Origin: Minisyncoccota bacterium
GTDB lineage: Bacteria; Patescibacteriota; Minisyncoccia; Phycocordibacterales; Phycocordibacteraceae
Assembly (NCBI GenBank): GCA_022844065.1
Contig: JALHML010000010.1
Location: 1-11,695, forward strand
Length of the DNA: 11,695 bases
Direction: 5' to 3'
Under the pieces are notes generated by a model. The model was not told the origin of the DNA, searched no databases, and saw only the letters and a list, made by a program, of their open reading frames with translations. The translations under genes were made by a program, and so were the position numbers. The stretch's first letter is position 1. Each line of letters starts with the position of its first letter. Shown in pieces: positions 1 through 5,842 of this stretch.

Positions 1-323
1 GGGAAATGAAACATGGTCCATTGGCTCTGATTGATTCCGAGTTCCCTACCATCGCACTCATGCCACTAGATTCAGTCTACGAGAAAACTCTTTCAAATGT
101 TGAGGAGATTAGGGCGCGTTCAGGGAAGGTTATTGTTGTTACAACCGAAGGATCTGAACCTACATGGACTACGGAATGTATTACGGTCCCACAGACACAC
201 GAGGCACTTTTACCAATCCTTACGACTCTTCCGCTTCAACTCTTTGCGTACTACACAGCACTTCAACGAGGACTTCCGATTGATATGCCGCGGAATCTCG
301 CTAAGTCCGTTACGGTTGAATAG
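1..323 (+). CDS. glmS: Glutamine--fructose-6-phosphate aminotransferase (isomerizing), C-terminal end
   Basis: This is the last ~107 codons of GlmS; the gene enters from the left edge and the frame is open from base 3. GlmS makes glucosamine-6-phosphate from fructose-6-phosphate and glutamine, the first step towards UDP-GlcNAc and peptidoglycan, in the cytosol. The visible part belongs to the second SIS (sugar isomerase) domain. It begins with the conserved E-M-K-H-G-P-L-A-L-I-D stretch and ends with the family's signature tail, P-R-N-L-A-K-S-V-T-V-E, followed directly by TAG. The segments Y-E-K-T-L-S-N-V-E-E-I-R-A-R and L-P-L-Q-L-F-A-Y-Y also match the family closely. The C-terminus is intact. 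A strong terminator follows five bases after the stop. This is a housekeeping gene and marks the chromosome side of the accessory block to its right. Confidence 0.96.
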   Translation, partial: EMKHGPLALIDSEFPTIALMPLDSVYEKTLSNVEEIRARSGKVIVVTTEGSEPTWTTECITVPQTHEALLPILTTLPLQLFAYYTALQRGLPIDMPRNLAKSVTVE

Positions 324-327
324 AGAC

Positions 328-354
328 AACAAAAGCCCCAAAGGGCTTTTGTTT
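328..354 (+). terminator. Rho-independent terminator after glmS (probably bidirectional)
   Basis: A perfect 11-bp inverted repeat (328-338 with 343-353) encloses the loop CAAA. The stem has GGGC at the top and runs of A before and T after it, so it can work in both directions. On the plus strand it ends glmS. On the minus strand it would stop transcripts arriving from the gene that ends at 423. Confidence 0.88.
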
Positions 355-422
355 GATGCGCGCCCTAGTGCACGCTGTTGGAACCAAGATACGGCTGAGA
401 CTGGCCGATAACAAGCACATAT

Positions 423-1178
423 TCATTCCCGAGCTCTGTGGAACATGAGGCCTAATATGCGTTCAACTGCATCTACGCACGAGGAGGCAGCCATCGCCTC
501 TGGGGCATACCGAGCATGCGCTTCCTTTACCATCTTGTTATGTTCTGCCTCAAGTAACTTGGCATTCGCCTCCAGTACCTCAAGGTCTGTACCTGAAACG
601 CTCCCTGAACCAGAGTGCTGTGCAACCAGATACCTGAAACGCTCTTTTCGTGTCTTGAGTTCCGCTGGAGCGCCTTCTCGAAGAACTTGATCGAGGAGCT
701 CACGTGCCGCATTAATTGCATGTCTAGGAGCGTCGTCCGAAGTACGAGCAACGGCATCCTTCATGCCACGCCGGAGCTCGACAAGATGAGGCGCAATTGC
801 AATCAGGCACTCATCTATATCGTCACGCAGGTCACGAGTAAGCCAGTCTCGCCCGAGAGTAGTAATAGACACCCATCCTTCCGGATCTGTTAGGTCAGCA
901 TACGTAGGTTCAATGTAGCCATCTCTTCTTAGCTCATCGAAGCTTCTAGCAGCAGCTGCTCGGTCTGCACTACTGAATTCGACGTCCATGTGCCACTCCA
1001 GCTCGCCCTGCTGCATACCTGCACGTCCTATGAGGTTCATTTTGTGAGCACTCCTTTGGGGCATACCCTCATCTTCTGCCATTCGGCTCCCTTCTGGATA
1101 GCGCCTGGACAAGAGCTCGAGAATGGCTCTTTTATAATCATCGTTTCTCATGCAGTGCTCGTGTTCCGTTTTAGGCAC
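423..1178 (-). CDS. Hypothetical protein: winged-helix N-terminal half, helical possibly HEPN-like C-terminal half
   Basis: Unrecognised protein of 251 residues. Residues about 60-115 look like a winged helix-turn-helix: an acidic helix, F-D-E-L-R-R-D-G-Y-I-E-P, then a short strand pair and I-T-T-L-G-R-D-W-L, as in DNA-binding wHTH domains. The C-terminal ~130 residues are almost wholly helical. They contain P-R-H-A-I-N-A-A-R-E-L-L-D-Q-V-L, which recalls HEPN/Abi-C type helical domains, but no clear catalytic R-x4-6-H motif stands out. The start is uncertain: GTG at 1178 follows the upstream TAA with no gap, and an in-frame ATG at 1151 (residue 10) is equally plausible. It is the third gene of a leftward set with the genes at 1179-1973 and 1986-2765, so it is probably co-transcribed. 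A regulatory or defence role is inference from domain type only. Confidence 0.72.
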   Translation of the reverse strand: MPKTEHEHCMRNDDYKRAILELLSRRYPEGSRMAEDEGMPQRSAHKMNLIGRAGMQQGELEWHMDVEFSSADRAAAARSFDELRRDGYIEPTYADLTDPEGWVSITTLGRDWLTRDLRDDIDECLIAIAPHLVELRRGMKDAVARTSDDAPRHAINAARELLDQVLREGAPAELKTRKERFRYLVAQHSGSGSVSGTDLEVLEANAKLLEAEHNKMVKEAHARYAPEAMAASSCVDAVERILGLMFHRARE

Positions 1179-1973
1179 TTACTCTGCAGGAATTTCTTCG
1201 TAAGTATCTGGTATGAGGCTGTCCCTGTAGGTCTTTACGATGAAAATGACCGCATTGGTACTGCCCGTAAGGGAATGGTTACGCTCATCCTCAATAATAT
1301 CGTCAGCAAAAAGCCGTTCAATTTCCGCGAGGATGTGCTGTCGGCCTTCAGTGCTAAGGCGATACGAAATAGGCCCAGTTGGATTCTCTGTCTCAGGAGC
1401 ATCCCAGAAAAGAATTGGGAGCTGTCCAGCAGACATACTGATTAGCTTGAATGCCTCTTTCTGTGCTGAATTAAAGGCTGCCATCTGGTACTGGAACTCG
1501 GCGAGGTCGGGGTTTATAGGGTCGACTGTTCTAAGAAACTGAACGAAATCACTTTCCGCTTGTGTAAGATTGCTCAGTCCAACAAAAAGACCCATCCCAA
1601 CCATGCTTATCACTTCGTTATCGCTGTCTGCTAACTTCTGGGCTCGGGGCAAGAGATCATCAATGGTGCTTTTGTCCACCAAGGACTCGGTTGTCATTTG
1701 AATGATCAGCACAGAAGTGGAGTCAGGCTCCACTGAACTACTGGTGTCCTGTGTTACGAAGTACAGCTGATCGAGCAGTGCAAGGATCTCGTCTGTTGCT
1801 TCTAGTACTTCTGCTTCAGAGAGCTCTTGCCCATATGCATACGAGCTTGAGGTGGCTACTTGCTGGCCCTGGGGTGCACTTACTGTGGGTGTCGATGCCA
1901 TCGAATACCAAGCAAAACCTCCTGCCAGGACGATGAGTCCGACTGCTATTAAGATTTTTTTGTTGGGTGTCAT
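1179..1973 (-). CDS. Hypothetical membrane-anchored extracytoplasmic protein
   Basis: Protein of 264 residues with no family I recognise. Residues about 6-24 form one hydrophobic segment after a lysine pair (start M-T-P-N-K-K), which fits a signal anchor. A Ser/Thr/Gln-rich linker follows (about 28-48), then an acidic, mainly helical domain to the end. No cysteines are visible, so it is not a lipoprotein. The body would lie outside the membrane if the anchor has the usual N-in orientation. The gene is the middle member of a leftward three-gene set: 12 bases separate it from the DUF4145-like gene upstream, and the next gene's GTG touches its TAA. That spacing indicates co-transcription. Leftward translation has no strong Shine-Dalgarno sequence before the ATG at 1973. 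Confidence 0.75.
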   Translation of the reverse strand: MTPNKKILIAVGLIVLAGGFAWYSMASTPTVSAPQGQQVATSSSYAYGQELSEAEVLEATDEILALLDQLYFVTQDTSSSVEPDSTSVLIIQMTTESLVDKSTIDDLLPRAQKLADSDNEVISMVGMGLFVGLSNLTQAESDFVQFLRTVDPINPDLAEFQYQMAAFNSAQKEAFKLISMSAGQLPILFWDAPETENPTGPISYRLSTEGRQHILAEIERLFADDIIEDERNHSLTGSTNAVIFIVKTYRDSLIPDTYEEIPAE

Positions 1974-1985
1974 GGGGTAGATTTT

Positions 1986-2765
1986 TTAACTCCCTCCCTC
2001 TGGACTAATCTTGCGACGCCCCAGAAACTCCTCACGTGCACGGCGTGCGGCTTCTGGCGCAACGAAAAGCTCTGCGACCACTTCAGCAAAGATCTCGTGC
2101 AGGTATTCAGCATCTTCTGGCTCGAAGAAAAGGAGATCGGGATCTTCGTCAGGATGTGCGCCTTGGTTCCCAGCCTCTTTCAGGATATAGGCGTTATTTG
2201 CAAAGTCCTGAGTAAGAGGAATGCCGAGCGGATTCTCTACTCCACGAAGTGAGCGGAGCTCGTTCGCAAGATTACCTGGCGTTGCACCTAGTACCTGACG
2301 TGTGATTACCTGGAGAGCACGACGCAACATTGCAGCTGCGGCCATCGGCGCATTCGCATTGAGACTACGCACTGCTTCCTTGTAGGCGGCACGGAGTTCA
2401 GGAGGATTGTCTGGAATGCCCTCGATCTCTTCCGTCTCGCTTGGTATGGCATTGAGAAGGAATTTTCTTTCCTCTCCTCGTTCCGAACTGAGCAGCTCGA
2501 CAACAAGCCATATCTTGTGCTGACCGCACCCTTGAATCGGGCAGCTAAAAACCAGCACCTTTGGTTTGTCTCGAACGATCCTCTCTTCACTACCACTAAA
2601 GCTCGTTACGAGGCGCGTAGCAGGGCGAAGTGTCTGCAGCCTAAACGCTACATCTGTGTTACAGCTCGAGCAATAGCCACTCATGTGACGATCATCGAGA
2701 AATCGATCAGTTACGTCCGGGTAGTTCTCTTGCACGTATGCACTAAATTCCGCCTCGTCAATCAT
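1986..2765 (-). CDS. DUF4145-like protein with N-terminal zinc-binding cysteines
   Basis: Protein of 259 residues. The N-terminal part has C32-S-S-C35 and C75-x4-C80, a likely zinc-ribbon arrangement. From about residue 115 the sequence matches the DUF4145 pattern: I-P-D-N-P-P-E-L-R-A-A-Y-K-E-A, then A-A-A-M-L-R-R-A-L-Q, a helix with L-A-N-E-L-R-S-L, then L-K-E-A-G-N-Q-G-A-H-P, and finally the E-D-A-E-Y-L-H-E-I helix. DUF4145 domains are HEPN-related helical domains, often found alone or fused to restriction-type nucleases in defence loci; here no nuclease is fused. It is the first gene of a leftward set of three. A promoter-like pair lies just upstream and would give an almost leaderless message. 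The family call is good. The function is unknown, and a role in phage defence is inference. Confidence 0.85.
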   Translation of the reverse strand: MIDEAEFSAYVQENYPDVTDRFLDDRHMSGYCSSCNTDVAFRLQTLRPATRLVTSFSGSEERIVRDKPKVLVFSCPIQGCGQHKIWLVVELLSSERGEERKFLLNAIPSETEEIEGIPDNPPELRAAYKEAVRSLNANAPMAAAAMLRRALQVITRQVLGATPGNLANELRSLRGVENPLGIPLTQDFANNAYILKEAGNQGAHPDEDPDLLFFEPEDAEYLHEIFAEVVAELFVAPEAARRAREEFLGRRKISPEGGS

Positions 2766-2772
2766 GGTTAGT

Positions 2773-2800
2773 ATTGTCCCACGTTAAGTGCATTGCACAA
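2773..2800 (-). promoter_or_regulatory. Candidate promoter of the DUF4145-like operon
   Basis: On the minus strand TTGTGC (2795-2800) and GACAAT (2773-2778) are 16 bases apart. The -10 hexamer ends seven bases before the ATG at 2765, so the transcript would have almost no leader. There is no Shine-Dalgarno sequence in that gap, which agrees with leaderless initiation. Confidence 0.38.
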
Positions 2801-2892
2801 CCCAGCAAAATCCGGTGTTCGTGCAGCAGCAGCACGGCACCCATGAGGTCAAGGTGGCCGCTCTGAAAAGAGGACTTATATAGGGTAAGCCC

Positions 2893-3138
2893 ATGGACTG
2901 GAACAAACTCAAGGAGGAGAAGTGCCCGGGGTGCGGAGCCGCGTTAGTCAAAGTACAGATGTACGTCTGTCGCTTCTGTGGCTTTCGAATTAGATACGGT
3001 AAGGCCTACGAGATCACGGGCGGAGTGATGGACCTACAGAAAGCAGCGGATGTTCTGCTGGGGATGGCTAAGCGCAAGAAGAAGCGGAAATCTAAGCACC
3101 GCACAGGGCGGAGCCGGCTTCAGCGAAAGAAGATCTGA
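2893..3138 (+). CDS. Small zinc-ribbon protein with polybasic tail
   Basis: Protein of 81 residues. Two CxxC knuckles (C11-P-G-C14 and C27-R-F-C30) form a likely zinc ribbon, set in K-C-P-G-C-G-A-A-L and Y-V-C-R-F-C-G-F. After a short helical stretch (about residues 45-58), the last 22 residues are almost all Lys, Arg, Ser and His. This suggests a nucleic-acid-binding tail. The start ATG at 2893 has no strong Shine-Dalgarno sequence; a TATATA (2877-2882) lies ten bases before it and could be a -10 element. The gene is divergent from the DUF4145 operon and convergent with the structured RNA candidate at 3240-3768. It is not a transposase zinc finger: no RuvC-like or other transposase sequence adjoins it. 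Function unknown; an RNA-binding role is inference. Confidence 0.68.
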   Translation: MDWNKLKEEKCPGCGAALVKVQMYVCRFCGFRIRYGKAYEITGGVMDLQKAADVLLGMAKRKKKRKSKHRTGRSRLQRKKI

Positions 3139-3239
3139 ACGAGACGATTTTCGTCGAATACGGTCGCTACTACACACATTCAGGCTCCACAGAACGCACG
3201 GATGGTCTTTGAGAATCCTGTCTGCATGGAAGCCCTTTT

Positions 3240-3768
3240 GGACAGGAGGGGGAGCTAGCGGGTGCCGGAGGCAGTATCGCTAGTTGATCCTGACGCTGTG
3301 GTCCGTTGTTTCTCGGAGCGCCATAACCCTCTCTCTCGCTATCCGGCATTACAGCCGTTCTTTTCGGTGGCATCCCTGGATTTGCTCCAGGGGTAGTTCC
3401 CCTCCGTAGCGTGTGCATGTGAACGTTAAGAGCCAAGATCGCCGTTCACAGAGGCCTGTATCCACCTTTCGGTGTCCCTCATGGAGCTTCGATTCCGTCG
3501 AAGCCGCGTCAGGTACAGCCGCTGAATTTAACCGCATCCAAGGGCGGGTCCAGCATTCGCGTCCCACACCCCTTAGCGCTCCCGGGCTTAGCCCAATGCT
3601 CTGGCGTTTTATTATCGGCCCAGGCATCCCACCTTCGATGGAAGATAGAGATACTTTGCCTGAGTACCCATTTGGTGCCGCGGACGCGGCCAAGTATCAC
3701 TCCTGGGACCCCGCAATAGCCACGGGACTCCAAACCGAACCACCCCCCTCCCTATCAATGACTCGTCG
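3240..3768 (-). ncRNA. Candidate long structured RNA A (family unassigned)
   Basis: The 3139-3791 stretch has no convincing gene on either strand but is full of inverted repeats. The best are: 3650-3656 with 3692-3698 (7 bp), enclosing GCCGC/GCGGC; 3486-3492 with 3498-3504 (7 bp); 3463-3466 with 3471-3474; 3419-3425 with 3443-3449 (7 bp); 3374-3380 with 3386-3392 (7 bp); 3255-3260 with 3278-3283, enclosing 3263-3266/3270-3273; and 3217-3222 with 3241-3246. Read on the minus strand, the loops are GAAA (3467-3470) and GCAAA (3381-3385), whereas the plus strand gives TTTC and TTTGC, so the minus strand is the likely RNA. A promoter-like pair lies directly upstream on that strand. The start (~3768) and end are estimates, and the 3' end could reach ~3215 or beyond. 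I find no RNase P, tmRNA, rRNA or group II domain V signature. Size and style recall GOLLD/ROOL-like ornate RNAs, but no family is claimed. Confidence 0.6.
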
Positions 3769-3774
3769 TGTGCA

Positions 3775-3804
3775 TTTATCAATAACCATAGATGCATATG
3801 ACAA
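3775..3804 (-). promoter_or_regulatory. Candidate promoter for structured RNA A
   Basis: On the minus strand TTGTCA (3799-3804, five of six consensus bases) and GATAAA (3775-3780) are separated by 18 bases. Transcription would start near 3768, at the edge of the structured region. The -35 lies inside the beginning of the small ORF at 3792 on the other strand. Confidence 0.45.
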
Positions 3805-3992
3805 TCGAGCCGATTACGGCGCAGGTATGGTGCGACCGCGCGGAGGAGTTCGTGGATACCCATGAATTCATCGGGTACGAAGTGCGAGCGAATGACGGCA
3901 CCCTTCTCGGTACCGGAGAGACCCGAAACGAGGCGCTTCGCGCTGCCCGGGAATACATCGTGCTCCCTGCAAGGAGACTGACACACGCATAG
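3792..3992 (+). CDS. Small hypothetical protein
   Basis: ORF of 66 codons; the start may be ATG 3792 or ATG 3798 (M3). The product has a strand-rich look followed by a helix: E-F-I-G-Y-E-V-R-A-N-D-G-T-L-L-G-T-G-E-T-R-N-E-A-L-R-A-A-R-E-Y-I is typical of a small folded alpha/beta domain in which a hairpin precedes an Ala-rich helix. The composition is protein-like and better than the overlapping minus-strand frame. No family is recognised. No Shine-Dalgarno sequence is seen. The gene sits between structured RNA A, whose promoter overlaps its start, and a run of strong hairpins that begins 16 bases after its stop. It may be a real accessory gene of the element, but the short length keeps confidence moderate. 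Confidence 0.5.
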   Translation: MHMTIEPITAQVWCDRAEEFVDTHEFIGYEVRANDGTLLGTGETRNEALRAAREYIVLPARRLTHA

Positions 3993-4007
3993 GCACGCGA
4001 GGATGCG

Positions 4008-4210
4008 CCCTCGCCTCGCACAGGCCTAGGAGTGCGGGGCGAGGGACGGAAACGGCATGCCTGCTGCTTTCGTTTCCTCGCGCAGGACGGAACGGGTTGC
4101 TTTGCGGCCTTGCTTTGAACGGATCGGCAGGCGTTGTGTAGCGTTGATCGCGGCTTGAAAGGAAGACCGTGTCGGTTCTTGATCCCGCTTTCGAGGCATC
4201 GAAGGCGGGG
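4008..4210 (+). ncRNA. Hairpin-rich segment C, possible small structured RNA or 3' UTR
   Basis: Three strong inverted repeats lie in this gene-free stretch. 4008-4021 pairs with 4032-4045 over 14 positions with a ten-base loop. 4048-4054 pairs with 4071-4077 (7 bp). 4184-4194 pairs with 4199-4209 over 11 positions with loop GGCA. A smaller one is ACCG/CGGT at 4166-4176. In the first and third, the single non-Watson-Crick pair is T-G on the plus strand but would be a C-A mismatch on the minus strand, so a plus-strand RNA is favoured. There is no U-tract after any of them, so none is a standard terminator. It could be the 3' UTR of the small ORF at 3792-3992 or a separate RNA. Confidence 0.4.
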
Positions 4211-4218
4211 ATGAGGGA

Positions 4219-4404
4219 CTACGCCTTCTCGAAAAGTGACCTGAAGGTTGAACCGGCTATCACTCCCATAATCACAGCGAATACGACGTGCCCAAGCAGA
4301 AGGAGATAGTGTCCTGTCATCAAATCTGTGTACGCCTCAAGGATATTGGTAATGAAGAAGTACAGAGCAACTAGTCCTATTAGCCCCCAGAGTATCTTTT
4401 GCAT
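4219..4404 (-). CDS. Small two-helix membrane protein
   Basis: Protein of 61 residues with two hydrophobic helices (about residues 4-22 and 32-52) joined by a short polar turn with Y-T-D-L-M-T-G. It ends with a charged F-E-K-A tail. No family is recognised. It is the last gene of a leftward operon: its ATG at 4404 follows the previous stop (4408-4410) after three bases, so translation is probably coupled. Downstream on the same strand lies the hairpin at 4184-4209, but that stem pairs better on the plus strand. Real gene likely because of the tight spacing and the clean membrane topology. Confidence 0.7.
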   Translation of the reverse strand: MQKILWGLIGLVALYFFITNILEAYTDLMTGHYLLLLGHVVFAVIMGVIAGSTFRSLFEKA

Positions 4405-4407
4405 AAT

Positions 4408-5028
4408 TTAGTCTTCGTAGTGAGTTGACTCGCCATCCTCATCTTTACCGAATACCCAGTAGCGATTTCCGTTAGGTAGAATCACACTTACGTGTCCCCC
4501 CTGCCAAAGGTGACAGAGCAGGTCTTCGTGCCTATCCATTGCTTGAACGGCTGACCTAATAGCATGAGCATAGAGCTTCTTCTGTACGTACCAAAGTGCG
4601 GTAAGGGTAAGTGTTAGAGCAGCCAGCCACGTTGGCCCACTGAAAAGTGAGTAGACCAGGCCGATGATCACTAGCGCTATGAGCGCGCTTCTTATGGGGC
4701 CCCACATCATTCGTCCACTTGGGTGGAAAATGAAGAATGCAACGATGATCACAGGAATCCAAAGCAGTTGAATCCATGCGCCTGTCACTATCGAGAAGCC
4801 AATGAATCCAAGGAAAGCCAAGTAAGGAATGAGCGCTAAAGCTGTTGCGTAGTTTCTTGCTCCTTTTGGCGAGTGGTATCCTCTCTGAGATATCCAGTCC
4901 AGAGCAATTGCGTGATCGATTGTGAGATATACACCCTGAGCTCTCCCCTCTCTGAACTCTCGGAAGGAATCAAATGGAAAATGGTCCAGCTCCTCAACTT
5001 GTTCAATGTCCTTACGTCTCTCTTTCAT
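4408..5028 (-). CDS. Hypothetical four-helix membrane protein
   Basis: Protein of 206 residues. The first ~58 residues are soluble and charged, with H-F-P-F-D-S-F-R-E-F-R-E and a D-H-A-I-A-L-D-W-I helix. Four hydrophobic segments follow at about 60-84, 86-102, 113-131 and 133-148. A cytosolic tail of ~58 residues ends in N-G-N-R-Y-W-V-F-G-K-D-E-D-G-E. The segment between helices 2 and 3 (H-P-S-G-R-M-M-W-G) is polar. I recognise no family and no catalytic motif. It is the middle gene of a leftward three-gene operon, four bases after the DUF6804-like gene and three bases before the small two-helix protein. All three products are membrane proteins, which suggests one complex. There is no good Shine-Dalgarno sequence, so coupling to the upstream gene is likely. 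Confidence 0.75.
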   Translation of the reverse strand: MKERRKDIEQVEELDHFPFDSFREFREGRAQGVYLTIDHAIALDWISQRGYHSPKGARNYATALALIPYLAFLGFIGFSIVTGAWIQLLWIPVIIVAFFIFHPSGRMMWGPIRSALIALVIIGLVYSLFSGPTWLAALTLTLTALWYVQKKLYAHAIRSAVQAMDRHEDLLCHLWQGGHVSVILPNGNRYWVFGKDEDGESTHYED

Positions 5029-5032
5029 AAGA

Positions 5033-5344
5033 TTAGTGCTTGGGTGCGTTGGGTTCTAGTTTTGCAGACGCAACGAGCAGCAGGATGCCGGCAATGATGT
5101 CGGGGATCACCCAAGTCTCCTTATCGAGGTACACCGGTGCTATCGGATTGAAGAGAACCGCTACTGCGCCGAGCACCCACACCCAGGCAGCGCGTTCAGT
5201 CGTGAAGGCTGTGTAGGCACCGTACGCAGCCGCGATGCACACAACGATACGCAAGACCTGATAGTAGCCGTAGGGCCATATGGGAGGCACCGCAAGGAGC
5301 AGCATAACGCCTGCAAGTATCAGGAGTGGGCGCAGATAGTTCAT
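5033..5344 (-). CDS. DUF6804-like small membrane protein
   Basis: Protein of 103 residues with four hydrophobic segments. The order of features matches small DUF6804-type proteins as I know them: P-Y-G-Y-Y-Q-style motif (here W-P-Y-G-Y-Y-Q-V-L-R), an A-Y-x-A-Y turn, W-V-W-V-L-G-A-V-A-V-L-F-N-P-I-A-P-V, then a W-V-I-P-D-I-I-A-G-I-L helix. The biochemical role of the family is unknown. It is the first gene of a leftward operon of three membrane proteins. A consensus-like -10 (TATACT) ends six bases before its ATG, so the message is probably leaderless. A perfect 12-bp palindrome lies between that -10 and the expected -35 position. The family call is from pattern memory, not a search. Confidence 0.72.
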   Translation of the reverse strand: MNYLRPLLILAGVMLLLAVPPIWPYGYYQVLRIVVCIAAAYGAYTAFTTERAAWVWVLGAVAVLFNPIAPVYLDKETWVIPDIIAGILLLVASAKLEPNAPKH

Positions 5345-5350
5345 GTGCTA

Positions 5351-5379
5351 AGTATAGGCCTTCATGAAGGTGCCGAGGA
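5351..5379 (-). promoter_or_regulatory. Leaderless promoter with palindromic operator candidate
   Basis: On the minus strand TATACT (5351-5356) ends six bases before the ATG at 5344, so transcription would begin at or next to the start codon. The spacer holds a perfect 12-bp palindrome, CCTTCATGAAGG (5359-5370). A protein bound there would block polymerase. The -35 region (about 5374-5379) is a poor match, which fits a regulated promoter. Confidence 0.5.
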
Positions 5380-5397
5380 CGTGTTGCGTTGATAGCA

Positions 5398-5820
5398 TCA
5401 TATCGCGCCTGCTCTAATGAGATCCCGGAAGAAGGCATTCATGGTTCTGTATCCCTCGGCTCTCCTTTTGAAGGCGTCATGCTCGCCATTATTGAAGCAA
5501 TGCCATATGAATCGGTCGCACCGGTCGCGCAACTGCCATGGTAATGGGTAGTCATTCTCTCCAAACCCAAATCCATGCCACTCTTTTAGAAACGACTCGT
5601 CCAACGGGTAATCATCGTATTGTAGTGCTGTCTTGAAGAGCACTGGCATTCCCTCTTCTGGACCAATCCCACGCTCCATGAGCCCCTGCGCAATCGTAAG
5701 GTTCGCCGCGTACGTGGAGTTTCTTATTTCCTTCTGTCCTTCTTCTCCCAGCCCGTTCCACCAGCTAACGTCCGCTTCAGTCACGCCTTGCTCCCTTAGG
5801 TAGTCGGGTACCATTTCCAT
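5398..5820 (-). CDS. Hypothetical cytosolic protein
   Basis: Protein of 140 residues (138 from the second ATG), soluble, with no signal peptide or membrane segment and no family I recognise. It is rich in Trp, Phe and Tyr: D-V-S-W-W-N-G-L-G, E-W-H-G-F-G-F-G-E-N-D-Y-P-L-P-W, R-F-I-W-H-C-F-N-N-G-E-H. The middle may be strand and loop rich, and both ends look helical. Two starts are possible. The ATG at 5820 lies only two bases after AAGGA; the ATG at 5814 (M3) lies eight bases after it, a normal spacing, so 5814 is slightly preferred. It follows the secreted-protein gene after 22 bases on the same strand and may be co-transcribed with it, but the own Shine-Dalgarno sequence shows independent translation. 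Confidence 0.68.
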   Translation of the reverse strand: MEMVPDYLREQGVTEADVSWWNGLGEEGQKEIRNSTYAANLTIAQGLMERGIGPEEGMPVLFKTALQYDDYPLDESFLKEWHGFGFGENDYPLPWQLRDRCDRFIWHCFNNGEHDAFKRRAEGYRTMNAFFRDLIRAGAI

Positions 5821-5842
5821 GTTCCTTGGTCAGAGACAGCTG

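Noticed and set aside
3349..3865. Open frames of 100-150 codons on both strands across the RNA A region.
   Set aside because: Their compositions are not protein-like, they overlap each other on both strands, and the inverted repeats explain the region better.
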